Source: DATJGR01 sp963780795
GTDB taxonomy: Bacteria > Pseudomonadota > Gammaproteobacteria > Pseudomonadales > Azotimanducaceae
Assembly (NCBI GenBank): GCA_963780795.1
Contig: CAWADH010000010.1
Coordinates: forward strand, 1-64,000
Direction: 5' to 3'
Length of the DNA stretch: 64,000 nt
How positions within the stretch are numbered: the stretch's first letter is position 1; every line of letters starts with the position of its first letter. The notes under the pieces were generated by a model, which was not told where the DNA came from, did not search any database, and worked only from the letters and a program-made list of their open reading frames with translations. Shown here piece after piece: positions 36,481 to 44,787 of this stretch. The translations under genes were made by a program, and so were the position numbers.

Positions 36481-38130
36481 TGCGCCGGCTCTCGCAATTT
36501 GCCGCGCTATGCACAGTGATCGTCGCGATATCGGCGGTCGGCTCCGTTGCAGCAGACGAACCTCCCCGGAGCGATGAAGTCGGCGTGCTAACGACCATGG
36601 ACGGGGGCGAGGTCAGAATTGCGTTCGAGAAACTGGACTACACCGGCGTCGGTCGATACCTCTGGCACGACGGCCGCAGTTACGCGGGCGAATTCGTCGA
36701 CGGTCATCCGCAAGGTCGCGGCATCGAACAGACGCCCGACGGCAGCCGCTACGACGGCGAGTGGAGTGACGGCGTGCACAACGGGTCCGGTTCGATGACG
36801 CTGGCCGACGGCAGTCGTTACGACGGGCAGTTCGAGAACGGCGTGCGCAGCGGACAGGGTCTGTTCCAGAGCGAGGCCGGCCGATACGAGGGCGGTTGGG
36901 CGGACGACGTGCCACAAGGCGACGGGCGATTCGATTACATCGACGGTGCAAATTACGTCGGACAATGGTTTTCCGGCCGCCGCAACGGATACGGCGTGTA
37001 CAGCCGCAGCGACGGATCGAACTACGAGGGCGACTGGCTCGACGACATGCCGGACGGCTATGGTCGGCTCGTCGAATCCGACGACTACACGTACGAAGGC
37101 GCATGGAGCAAGGGCCAACGCGCCGGCTACGGCGCGATGCAGATCGGTGAAACGTTCGGCTACGAAGGCACGTGGGTTTCGAACATGCGCCAGGGTTTCG
37201 GACGCGAAGTGCGGCCCGATGGCGGCGACTACACGGGCGAGTGGCACGGCGATCAACGCGAGGGTGTTGGCAGATTGCGCCTGCCCAACGGCGCATTTCA
37301 CGACGGCCATTGGGAACACAATTCGCCGGTCGGTGAAGGCACTCGCATGTCAGCGGAAGGCGTAGAGTTCGCAGGAATCTGGGACGGCGATTTCATGTCA
37401 AACGGTCGCGTCGCACTGCGCGGCGGCGAGCACTTCGAGGGCAAGTTCTACGACGCGAAGCGCAAACTGGTGGACCCCGTGTTCCTTGCCTGGCTCGAGC
37501 AGGTGGCGGGCCAGGGCAGACCCGATGCAGCGCTTCTGCTCGGCCAGGCGTATCGATTCTTCCTGAGCCCGGTACCGGATCGGGACAAGGCGATCTACTG
37601 GTACACGCGCGCCGCGGATGCCGGCGCTGGCAGAGGGGCAATACCAGCTCGCCGAAATCATGTTCGAAGAATCCGCGACGCGGCAGCGCGGCATGGAGCT
37701 GCTGATTGCCGCGGCGAATCAGGGCCACGGCGCTGCGAACACGCGTCTCGGGGTTTTCTTCCAGCTCGGTACGTACGTCGCGAAAGATCACGCCCGCGCC
37801 CAACATTTCTACGAAGTCGCAACCGACCAGGGCGACCTGACCGCACGCAACAACCTTGCGTGGCTGCTGGCGACGAGTCCGAGCGCGAAGCTGCGCGATG
37901 GCAGTCGCGCGGTAACGCTCGCCCAACCGCTCGCCGTCCTGTACGAAAGCTGGGGCTATCTCGACACACTGGCCGCCGCGCAGGCCGAAGCCGGCGACTT
38001 TGCAGCGGCATCGAAAACCGAAACGAAGGCGCTGGCACAGGCCGGGACCGACGCGAACGCGGAAGCGTTGCACGATCTGCAACACCGACTGACACTATTC
38101 CAGCGCGACGAACCCTATCGCGAACCCTGA
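36480..38130 (+). pseudogene. Exported MORN-repeat/Sel1-repeat protein interrupted by a one-base frameshift
   Basis: The start ATG 36480 shares its A with the preceding stop. A signal peptide ends near VGSVAADE, then about eleven MORN repeats (YxGEWxDGxxxGxG type) run to about residue 320 and lead into Sel1-type helical repeats. At about 37626 the reading frame breaks. IYWYTRAADAG is in one frame and LAEGQYQLAEIMFEES continues in the next frame (37618-38130), ending at TGA 38128-38130. Removing one G from GGCGCTGG restores a seamless Sel1 repeat. It is therefore either a recent inactivation or a sequencing error; the intact product would be about 549 residues. MORN/Sel1 proteins scaffold protein or membrane contacts. 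Confidence 0.8.
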
Positions 38131-38141
38131 CGGAGCAGCGA

Positions 38142-39464
38142 GTGACACAGAACGAAGACAGCGTGCAATGGCCGTTTACGCCAACCGCGCGCAACATCGA
38201 AATCGTCGGGGCGGGCGGTGCGTACCTGATCCAGGCCAATGGCGCGCGGCTGCTCGATGCCGCAGGCGGAGCCATCGTAGTGAACGTCGGACACGGTCGC
38301 GCGAGCGTTGCGCAGGCGGTGTACGAAGCAACGAAAACGACCACTTACGTCGTGCCGCCGTGGCTCACCACCGACCGCCGCAAGCTGGTCGAACGGCTGC
38401 GCGCGGACTGGTTGCCGCCCAGCTTCGATCACATCCACCTGACATGCGGCGGCTCCGAGGGCGTCGAGACCGCGATGAAGATCGCGATCCAGTCGCAGGC
38501 CGCGCGCGGCATGCCCGAGCGCTCGAAGATCATCGGGCGGTCGGTGTCGTATCACGGCACCACGCTCGCGACGACCGCAGTCGGCGGACACACCGCGCGC
38601 AAGAAAGGTCTCGCGCACGTGCTCGAAACGTACCCGGTCGTGCCGACGCCTTATCCGCTGCGCTGTCCGCTCGGACCGCATCATCCGGGCGCCGGGCGCT
38701 ACTACGTCGATGCGTTGGCAAAAGTCATCGAAGAGGAAGGCGCGGAGACCATTGCCGCATTCCTCGCCGAACCGATCAACGGCTCGAGCGGCGGCGCGAT
38801 CATTCCGCCCGACGATTACTGGAAAGGCGTCCGCGCGCTGTGCGACAAGCACGGCATCCTGCTGATCATGGACGAAGTAATGACCGGATTCGGCCGCACC
38901 GGTGTGCCGTTCGCGTTTCAGCACTGGGGCATCGAACCCGACATCTTCGTATCCGGCAAAGGGCTCGCCGGCGGATACGCCCCGATCACCGGCGTGTTCG
39001 CAACGTCGGCCGTCGCAGATCCGATTGCCGCGGCCGGCATGAACGTGATGTTCCATACCTTTGGCGCGCATCCCGCGGCATGCGCTGCGGCATGCGAGGT
39101 GCTGCGTCTGCTCGGCGAAGAGAACCTGCTGCAACGCTGCGCGATCGCCGGCGAAGTGCTGCAACGCCGCTTGAAGGACGTGTTCGGAAATCACCCGAAC
39201 GTCGCCGAGGTGCGCGGTCGCGGCCTGCTGCAGGCGATAGAAATCGTCAAGAACCGCACCACGCTCGAGCCGTTCGACGCTTCGGCCAACATCACCAACC
39301 GAGTGATCAGCGCGGCGTTGCGCCGCGGCGTCTTCTTCTACGGCGGCGGCACCGGCGACGTGCGCGACATCGTCTGCATGGGTCCGCCGTTCATCATCGG
39401 CGACGCCGAAATCGAACAGATGGTGCGGGCACTGTCGGAGAGCCTCGACGAGGTGCTGCGGTAG
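38142..39464 (+). CDS. Class III (PLP-dependent) aminotransferase
   Basis: 440 residues from GTG 38142 with GGAG upstream. Fold-type I aminotransferase of the omega-amino acid/acetylornithine type: HLTCGGSEGVETAMK, SYHGTTLATTAVGG, FLAEPINGSSGGAIIP, ILLIMDEVMTGFGRTG with the PLP-contacting aspartate, and SGKGLAGGYAPITGV with the PLP lysine. It transfers the amino group of a non-alpha amine or beta/gamma-amino acid. Last gene of the FAD-MlrC-MORN operon, 11 bp after the MORN/Sel1 stop. The MORN frame happens to stay open into this gene, which I regard as accidental. Confidence 0.93.
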   Translation: MTQNEDSVQWPFTPTARNIEIVGAGGAYLIQANGARLLDAAGGAIVVNVGHGRASVAQAVYEATKTTTYVVPPWLTTDRRKLVERLRADWLPPSFDHIHLTCGGSEGVETAMKIAIQSQAARGMPERSKIIGRSVSYHGTTLATTAVGGHTARKKGLAHVLETYPVVPTPYPLRCPLGPHHPGAGRYYVDALAKVIEEEGAETIAAFLAEPINGSSGGAIIPPDDYWKGVRALCDKHGILLIMDEVMTGFGRTGVPFAFQHWGIEPDIFVSGKGLAGGYAPITGVFATSAVADPIAAAGMNVMFHTFGAHPAACAAACEVLRLLGEENLLQRCAIAGEVLQRRLKDVFGNHPNVAEVRGRGLLQAIEIVKNRTTLEPFDASANITNRVISAALRRGVFFYGGGTGDVRDIVCMGPPFIIGDAEIEQMVRALSESLDEVLR

Positions 39465-39483
39465 CGTTCACGCGGATCCAGGA

Positions 39484-39651
39484 TCAAGCGCACGGTTGAT
39501 ACGCGATGAATTCGTCAAACGTTTCGGCACTGACCCGTGTCGTCGGGGCATTGACTTGTCCGACCACTTTGAGACCCGTGTCACACAACTGATACAAACG
39601 CAGTGCATCGATTGTGTGGGGACTGTGGCCTAATTCACGTCGCCGGGCCAT
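39484..39651 (-). CDS. Small open frame, possible remnant of a larger gene
   Basis: 55 codons from ATG 39651 (GTG 39654 just before). The product (RRRELGHSPHTIDALRLYQL, then CDTGLKVVGQVNAPTTRVS, then ETFDEFIAYQP) has amino-acid usage of a real protein. The frame continues 17 codons upstream without a start, to a TAG near 39708, suggesting a truncated C-terminal piece. I do not recognise the family. Convergent with the aminotransferase. Confidence 0.4.
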   Translation of the reverse strand: MARRRELGHSPHTIDALRLYQLCDTGLKVVGQVNAPTTRVSAETFDEFIAYQPCA

Positions 39652-39722
39652 CACGCGGCCAATGTCGCCCTGAGTGCGGTTTGCGGCATCAACGTCGAAT
39701 ATCTACGAATGGAGTTAGATGA

Positions 39723-40658
39723 ATGAAGCAACGTATCTATGGTGCAGTCCTTTCGACAATCGCTATTGCGGTTTCGGGCGCTGCTCAAGCCGATCAGAGT
39801 ATCGAGTGTACTAGCCCCAACACACCTAACTGCCAGATCCTCATAGACCCCCAGGGCGGAGGGAACTACAGGATCGATGCGGATGTAGATGGCATCGGCA
39901 TCGGTGATGGCCCTGGAGGGCTTCCGTTCGTTATCCTAAACAATGCCCCTGGTGCTTCACTCGTTATCGATTCGAGCGGCAATTTGTCCAGCGGTGCCCC
40001 GAACCAACCCGGTTCGCTGCGCATTCGTCGCAACAACGGTACCGCAAAGCTGATGGTACAGGAGACCAATGGAACGGTGGCCCCCCGACGCTTGGTCGAG
40101 CTGCGAAACAACGGGCCGATTGCCTTCGCCATGGTCAACACGAATCTGGCTGACGAATGGCGATTTGCCGCCCAGACGACAGGGTTCCGAATCACCAACG
40201 CCGCTTCGCCCGGCCCGGATTTCGAGGTGCTAAAAAATGGAGATGCCGTGCTCCGAGGCACCTTGACTGAGGGTTCGGACGTGAACGTGAAGAGTAATAT
40301 CGAGGCGCTGGACGGTAACCTCGTGCTGGCTAAGCTCGACGCGTTGCCCATCTCCGAGTGGAGCTACCAGTGGGAGAGTCCGTCAGTTCGCCACATCGGT
40401 CCGATGGCCCAGGACTTTCATGCCGCGTTTGGCTTAGGAACTGACGAGACCAAAATCTCGCCTCGGGATATGGCCGGGGTGACGATGGCGGCGGTCAAGG
40501 CGTTGAGATCTGAACTCGTCGAAAGAGACGCCGAGATTGCGGCGCAACGCGAGCAGATCTCGGCACTGCAGGCGCGGGTGGGCGAACTCGATCGACTCAA
40601 AGACCAGATCGCGGCAATCGAATCACGACTGCCGCATGAGGTCGTCTCGCGAGACTAG
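39723..40658 (+). CDS. Secreted protein with C-terminal peptidase-S74 intramolecular chaperone domain
   Basis: 311 residues from ATG 39723 with GGAGTTAGATGA upstream. The N-terminal signal peptide ends near GAAQA. A glycine-rich, beta-rich region (residues about 60-180) is followed by an S74 endosialidase-type domain. It begins GSDVNVKSNIEALDG and continues ILAKLDALPISEW-like and HIGPMAQDFHAAFGLG, and ends in a coiled coil (VERDAEIAAQREQISALQARVGELDRL). S74 domains trimerise fibre proteins and usually self-cleave at a conserved serine; here SDVNVKSN retains the typical start. Known mostly from phage tail fibres and some adhesins. It starts a lower-GC island. Confidence 0.85.
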   Translation: MKQRIYGAVLSTIAIAVSGAAQADQSIECTSPNTPNCQILIDPQGGGNYRIDADVDGIGIGDGPGGLPFVILNNAPGASLVIDSSGNLSSGAPNQPGSLRIRRNNGTAKLMVQETNGTVAPRRLVELRNNGPIAFAMVNTNLADEWRFAAQTTGFRITNAASPGPDFEVLKNGDAVLRGTLTEGSDVNVKSNIEALDGNLVLAKLDALPISEWSYQWESPSVRHIGPMAQDFHAAFGLGTDETKISPRDMAGVTMAAVKALRSELVERDAEIAAQREQISALQARVGELDRLKDQIAAIESRLPHEVVSRD

Positions 40659-40687
40659 CCCAGGTACGGACTGAAATCGTTGCCAGT

Positions 40688-40733
40688 GTGGTGTCCCATG
40701 CAACATGCCTTCGAAGTTGTCTTGGGATACCAC
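40688..40733. terminator. Long hairpin between convergent genes
   Basis: GTGGTGTCCCA (40688-40698) pairs with TGGGATACCAC (40723-40733) with one mismatch position (G-U in RNA), and GCAAC/GTTGT extends the stem inward. It sits between the S74 gene and the glycosyltransferase gene, so a bidirectional transcription stop is likely, although no T-run is present. Confidence 0.45.
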
Positions 40734-40831
40734 GCTGGATGTTGCCTGACCCTGCCCACACTTTGGTTCGATCCTTCGCCACCGCGTTCGCGCTCAACAC
40801 TTTCGCCTCGTTGAATAGCTGTTGATCCCGA

Positions 40832-41779
40832 CTAACTGCTTTCCCGAGTTAATAGGTCTTCGAATTCTGCACGCCAACTAGAGCGAAAACGCTCGTACGT
40901 ATAGCACGCCTGGTGTGCAGTTTGGCGCCCAGCCACCGTCAGAGTTTCTGCGTAATCAGGATCAGCAATAGCGCGCGCGATCCCGTCGGCAACACCTTCG
41001 ATATTGGCGAAACTGGCTACGTCGCAGTTGACGCCGGGATGCATGTAATCCCGACCACCGTATCCATCAAATCCAAGCACGGTTGTACCCATCGCCATAG
41101 CTTCGAGTGGCATTAACCCAAAACCCTCAGCCGGAGAGAGCGTGAGAAAGTGCCTGTACTCGCCGACTTGCTCCAGTAGCTGGCTTTGTGGACGTCCTTG
41201 ACGAAGCATGTCGTCCAAACGGACATCACACCTGCGTGTCGAAAGCGCTAGCCGCAGTCGGTCTAGTAGCAATGTCTGGAGGTTCTGATCTCCCTTCTTC
41301 GAGACCAGAATGGAGTCCGCTTTTCGTTCGTGCCAAGGACGTGGTTCGGGAAATCGAGATGGTTGGATGAATGGTGGGATTACACGTGTTCGAATTCCGT
41401 AGGTACTCCGTATGAAGTTCTGCACGAACGTACTAACTGTGACATAAAGATCGAAGTGACAATCCAGCAAGTGGAATGTTGAAAACCCCTGAACGTACAT
41501 TACTTTCCGACCCTTGCATCTAAGCCCGAGCCAATGAGGGGAAAAGGAGGGATTCATGATGAGCAGATCCCGATCTTTGCAGACACTGATCAATTCATCA
41601 GTCGTGATAAGCGGGAAGATCTCGTCATACTGGAAAATGCCGTGAGCTGCGTCTGTAGCACCTACCGCGACGCCTTCGAAGCCAAATTCCTGCTGCACCA
41701 AACGTGCTAACTGATAAGCCATGTAGGTACCACCATTGGGTACGTATGGCTCGAAGACATAGCATTTAGGGGCGCTCAC
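40832..41779 (-). CDS. Glycosyltransferase, GT-B fold (GT4-like)
   Basis: 315 residues from GTG 41779. The N-terminal half has GGTYMAYQLARLVQQEFGFE and a linker GFSTFHLLDCHFDLYVTVS. The C-terminal half has the donor-binding SPAEGFGLMPLEAMAMGTTVLGFD (EX7E-like), the hallmark of retaining GT4 enzymes. It probably builds a surface glycan from a nucleotide sugar. Base composition is clearly lower in GC than the flanking core genes, and its neighbours are a sulfotransferase and a methyltransferase, so it is likely part of a transferred polysaccharide locus. Confidence 0.85.
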   Translation of the reverse strand: MSAPKCYVFEPYVPNGGTYMAYQLARLVQQEFGFEGVAVGATDAAHGIFQYDEIFPLITTDELISVCKDRDLLIMNPSFSPHWLGLRCKGRKVMYVQGFSTFHLLDCHFDLYVTVSTFVQNFIRSTYGIRTRVIPPFIQPSRFPEPRPWHERKADSILVSKKGDQNLQTLLLDRLRLALSTRRCDVRLDDMLRQGRPQSQLLEQVGEYRHFLTLSPAEGFGLMPLEAMAMGTTVLGFDGYGGRDYMHPGVNCDVASFANIEGVADGIARAIADPDYAETLTVAGRQTAHQACYTYERFRSSWRAEFEDLLTRESS

Positions 41780-41847
41780 AGAACGAGGCTCAACGTTTTA
41801 GTTTGGTGCGATACAAAGGTTCGCAGCAGTCTCTCCCACATACTCCT

Positions 41848-42675
41848 TCAGGCAACATGGGCGTCAAGCGATGCCAAAAAATCCGGGTAGAAGAGGGTCG
41901 CGAGCGGAGCAAGGGCTCGGAGTGCATGAGCAATGCGCTTGAAATCCACGTCGGCATAACGCGTTTGCGGAATGACTGGTTCGGGGCGGGATCTTATCGC
42001 GCCTGTATTGCCACTGAGCGGAGACAATCGGCGGGATGGGTCACGAACAGTATCCTCGTACCGTAACACTCGATCCTTAGGGAATTGCGCATAGGTCTCC
42101 AGTTGCCAATTGATCAGCGCAACTTGGCGATCCAACGGGTCGGAAATTCCATCTAGTTTACGCGCGAGCGCGGGCAGAAACGCTTCAGCCATCGGCATAC
42201 GACCTCGGTTGACGGGCATATCTACGGTCTGCCAGGAAGCGAGCACTGCAAGTGGATGGCGAACCGTTGCAAACAAGCGAAAGCGTTCGGCTAACGGTTG
42301 CCAAAGGGCGGTGAACTCCGCGGGGTGTTTGATAACCAAGTGAAAACGTCCAGTGAGCGGTTTTGCTACAGGAATTCGTCCTCTCTGCTCCAAAACACGA
42401 CGAAGGCCGCGGGCGCGAGGAGGTTCAGCCGTGTTGTCTGTAATCGTCCCACCCACATGCTTTGTCACCACGAACCCCTCTGTCACAGCGAGGCGCCTTG
42501 TTTCCAGAACGAAAGCCTCAACCTGTGCGACGGCGTCTGCACGATCACCGATCCTCTCAAATCTGATCGGCTCAACCAATGCGATCGTATCGTCCACTTC
42601 GTTGAGAAGCGCACAAACGAGAGTGGTTCCGGAGCGGGGCATTCCTGTTAGCAGTGTTGTTGGGCCGGATAGCAA
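41848..42675 (-). CDS. Sulfotransferase family protein
   Basis: 275 residues from TTG 42675 (the conserved part begins LLTGMPRSGTTLV; ATG 42642 is inside the P-loop-like region, so an upstream start is needed). GMPRSGTT is the 5'-phosphosulfate loop of PAPS-dependent sulfotransferases, and FATVRHPLAVLASW is the 3'-phosphate motif. The likely substrate is a carbohydrate, given the adjacent glycosyltransferase. The exact start is uncertain and no ribosome-binding site is visible. GC is lower than in core genes. Confidence 0.82.
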   Translation of the reverse strand: MLSGPTTLLTGMPRSGTTLVCALLNEVDDTIALVEPIRFERIGDRADAVAQVEAFVLETRRLAVTEGFVVTKHVGGTITDNTAEPPRARGLRRVLEQRGRIPVAKPLTGRFHLVIKHPAEFTALWQPLAERFRLFATVRHPLAVLASWQTVDMPVNRGRMPMAEAFLPALARKLDGISDPLDRQVALINWQLETYAQFPKDRVLRYEDTVRDPSRRLSPLSGNTGAIRSRPEPVIPQTRYADVDFKRIAHALRALAPLATLFYPDFLASLDAHVA

Positions 42676-42760
42676 GCGCGATGTCCCGATTTCTATTGAA
42701 ATGAGCTGGAGAAGAGGGTGGCGACTCTACGCCTGTCACGGAACGGCGCTTTCAGCCCTG

Positions 42761-42924
42761 TGATGTTGAAGCGCTGTATCAATGATCGGTGCCGACCGAC
42801 GATCGCCTCATCCTCAACATATGCCGCAAACGACCCTCGCTTTTCATGCGGCTGCCTTGTGAAACAAGCGTTCCTAAGTCCTCCAGTTCCAGTCCAGCCG
42901 TTTGTGCCATGCGCAGGTAGTCTG
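42761..42924. repeat. 164-bp repeat copy 1 (3' end of the intact methyltransferase gene and its flank)
   Basis: Aligned without gaps to 43741-43904, with about 23 mismatches by eye (about 86% identity). It covers the last 48 codons of the methyltransferase plus 18 bases beyond the stop. Confidence 0.85.
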
Positions 42925-43489
42925 CGGCCGGTCGCCATATGACGGGAAATGCGGTACCCATACCGTGACCCACCGTTTCTTTGCGCACATGCCCAAGCAA
43001 GACATCGGCGTAAAAGACGCCCCTGGGTGCAAGCCGTCTTGAAACCCAACGAAGACACTCCGTACAAACATCGTCGGTCATGTGGATGAGGACGGCGAAC
43101 GCCCAGGCAACATCAAACGTGCGGTCGCACGAGAGCGTCGCGAAATCTTCACAGCGCAAGAGTGTGGGTTGCTTGTCTTCCAATCGCCCACGCTCGAGTT
43201 CACGCTGTGCCTCGACGAGGACATTAGCTCGTACGTCTAGACCCAAATAGCGGCCGGTTTCAAGATACTCGATCACGGACAGACCACCACGCAATGTGCC
43301 ACATCCAACGTCCACGAAGCTGTGGTGAGGTTGGAGGCCTTGGCGGCGTAAGAAGTCAATCTGAAATCGTCGCTGTTCTCGCCAGACATCCGGCGGACCA
43401 ACCAGACCATGGCGAACGAAGGATTCTCGGTCTCGAAGGCGTTCGAACCAGACCCTGAATCGTTGTGCCCATTCATTCCCCATTTCCAT
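42779..43489 (-). CDS. Class I SAM-dependent methyltransferase
   Basis: 236 residues from ATG 43489. SAM-binding motif I is FVDVGCGTLRGG, motif II-like YLGLDVRANVLVEA (acidic D at the ribose position), and FDVAWAFAVLIHM is the motif IV region. Proteins of this kind occur in polysaccharide clusters and methylate sugars or lipids. It lies 103 bp upstream of the sulfotransferase gene on the same strand. Its 3' end is duplicated at 43741-43904. Confidence 0.85.
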   Translation of the reverse strand: MEMGNEWAQRFRVWFERLRDRESFVRHGLVGPPDVWREQRRFQIDFLRRQGLQPHHSFVDVGCGTLRGGLSVIEYLETGRYLGLDVRANVLVEAQRELERGRLEDKQPTLLRCEDFATLSCDRTFDVAWAFAVLIHMTDDVCTECLRWVSRRLAPRGVFYADVLLGHVRKETVGHGMGTAFPVIWRPAADYLRMAQTAGLELEDLGTLVSQGSRMKSEGRLRHMLRMRRSSVGTDH

Positions 43490-43740
43490 TGGCAGAGCTT
43501 ACTACCCATAGTGTGCTGTCACCCCGAGTAGAATGATGGACGCGGTGCATCCTGGCGGTCGAGCAGTATTGGCCGACCGGTCTCGATCCCGCGAGCGCGT
43601 AACCACGGAGACTCGTCGAGCAGTCCGGCGCTTTTCGGACCAGATGATCCTTGAGAGGATGGCTCCCCAACAGTGCGGCGCCTAAAGCCATCGCAGACAA
43701 AAGCTGCTGTCACGCAAGAAAACAATGCTTGCTGGCAGAC

Positions 43741-43904
43741 TGATGTTGAAGCGCTGGATCAATGATTGGTGCCGGCCGATGATCGCCTCAACCTCAACAA
43801 GTGCCGCAAACGCCCCGGACTTTTAACGCGGTTGCCCAGTGAAACGAGCGTTCCCACGTCCTCCAGTTCCAGTCCGGCCGATTGCTCCATGCGCAGGTAG
43901 TCTG
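43741..43904 (-). pseudogene. Methyltransferase C-terminal remnant (repeat copy 2)
   Basis: The minus strand reads DYLRMEQSAGLELEDVGTLV and on to a TGA at 43759-43761, matching the C-terminus of the gene at 42779 (DYLRMAQTAGLELEDLGTLV). There is no start or catalytic domain. It is joined at about 43905 directly to the IS481-like transposase remnant, so a deletion or recombination has removed the rest of this second methyltransferase. The 250 bp between this piece and the intact methyltransferase hold no gene I can support. Confidence 0.8.
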
Positions 43905-44620
43905 AGCATCGTTTGAATGAAGCGTTTGGCTTTGCTGTTGGTCTGGGGACTGTAAGGCCGGGTCAGCAGATGACGGATCTGCACGGGTTCGAGGAAGCGA
44001 GCCACCAGTTTGGACCGATACGCGGAGCCGTTGTCACACAGTTGTTTGACCTCGACACCGAGTCCCTTGAAGTGGTGCAGCGCTCGACCGACGAAGTCAA
44101 TGACCGTTGTCTTACGCTCGTCAGCGAGCACTTCGACGTAGCTGATTCGATGAGCACAGCGCAAACTCCCAGCCCGCATCAACGGAGTCGATGCGTCGAT
44201 CGTTGGTACGCCGAAGACCGGGACGCAAGACACTCTTCTTCGTGTGCACCGAGTTGCCGGGCTCGCGTTCGTAGGGAACCACTGCCTGGCTCGGTTCAAG
44301 CGAACTGAGCTGGTTCAAGCCAATGCGTTTGAGATATTGCGCCACTGTCGCCGGTGATGCATGGACGGTCTGTGCGATGCGCGTGGGCGTGAGCTGTGAT
44401 CGATGAGTCCTGCCTCGCCGGCTTGAAGCTATCGTCGCGCACGGTCCGGATCGTCGTCTTGAACGCCGCGCTACCTGAGCATGCGACGCGGCCTCGAGGG
44501 CGCGTCCCACCATCCGCCGTCGACCTTGCGGTGTCAGCGGTGCATTCTTATGCACGTTCATGTGAGTGCCTCCGCTCAAATCTTAGGTGGTCGCCTATAG
44601 AATGGTCGCCTCACATGAAC
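43905..44620 (-). mobile_element. Decayed IS481-family insertion sequence
   Basis: Transposase remnants occupy 43906-44561. An 11-bp perfect inverted repeat GTTCATGTGAG/CTCACATGAAC (44556-44566, 44610-44620) and a direct repeat TGGTCGCCT (44588-44596, 44603-44611) lie at the 5' side. The other end is missing, cut at the methyltransferase remnant. No target duplication can be defined. Confidence 0.7.
43906..44561 (-). pseudogene. IS481-family transposase, frameshifted and truncated
   Basis: The start MNVHKNAPLTPQGRRRMV is the standard IS481 N-terminus, and QYLKRIGLNQLSSLEP is the helix-turn-helix/linker region. After an inactivating frame change near 44150, the DDE core reappears in another frame (ISYVEVLADERKTTVIDFVG, LCDNGSAYRSKLVARFLEP, TRPYSPQTNSKAKRFIQTML). 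The glutamate expected in the TNGKAERFIQT motif is lysine (SKAKRF), and the C-terminus is absent. It is certainly non-functional. Confidence 0.85.
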
Positions 44621-44787
44621 GACCTACTGAGAGATCACAGCTAGCTCGTGCGTTGGTAAGCGCGACCATGGCCGGTTTTTCTTTTGGACGGCAGTTCGCC
44701 TCGTTGGCGTCGGTGTTTGAAATCCATCCGGCTATACTTCCGCCCGCGTCGCGATCGCGACGTCGTGTCGAAGCAACCGAGTGCCCG
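44562..44787. other. Gap between the IS remnant and the phosphatase gene
   Basis: Holds the IS-flanking repeats (44556-44620) and about 165 bp of sequence in which I see no gene; it probably contains the promoter of the phosphatase-YejM pair. Confidence 0.4.

Noticed and set aside
36168..39464. One continuous frame linking the MORN region to the aminotransferase
   Set aside because: The segment 37626-38130 reads as Sel1 repeats only in the other frame, which ends in its own stop, and the aminotransferase has its own GTG with a ribosome-binding site. The open link is a product of high GC and the frameshift.
43490..43740. Possible gene fragment between the methyltransferase and its remnant
   Set aside because: Short frames exist on the minus strand but show no family motif; I cannot support a gene here.
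43905..44620. Intact IS481 element
   Set aside because: The transposase is frameshifted, lacks the catalytic glutamate (Lys instead) and its C-terminus, and only one terminus can be seen.
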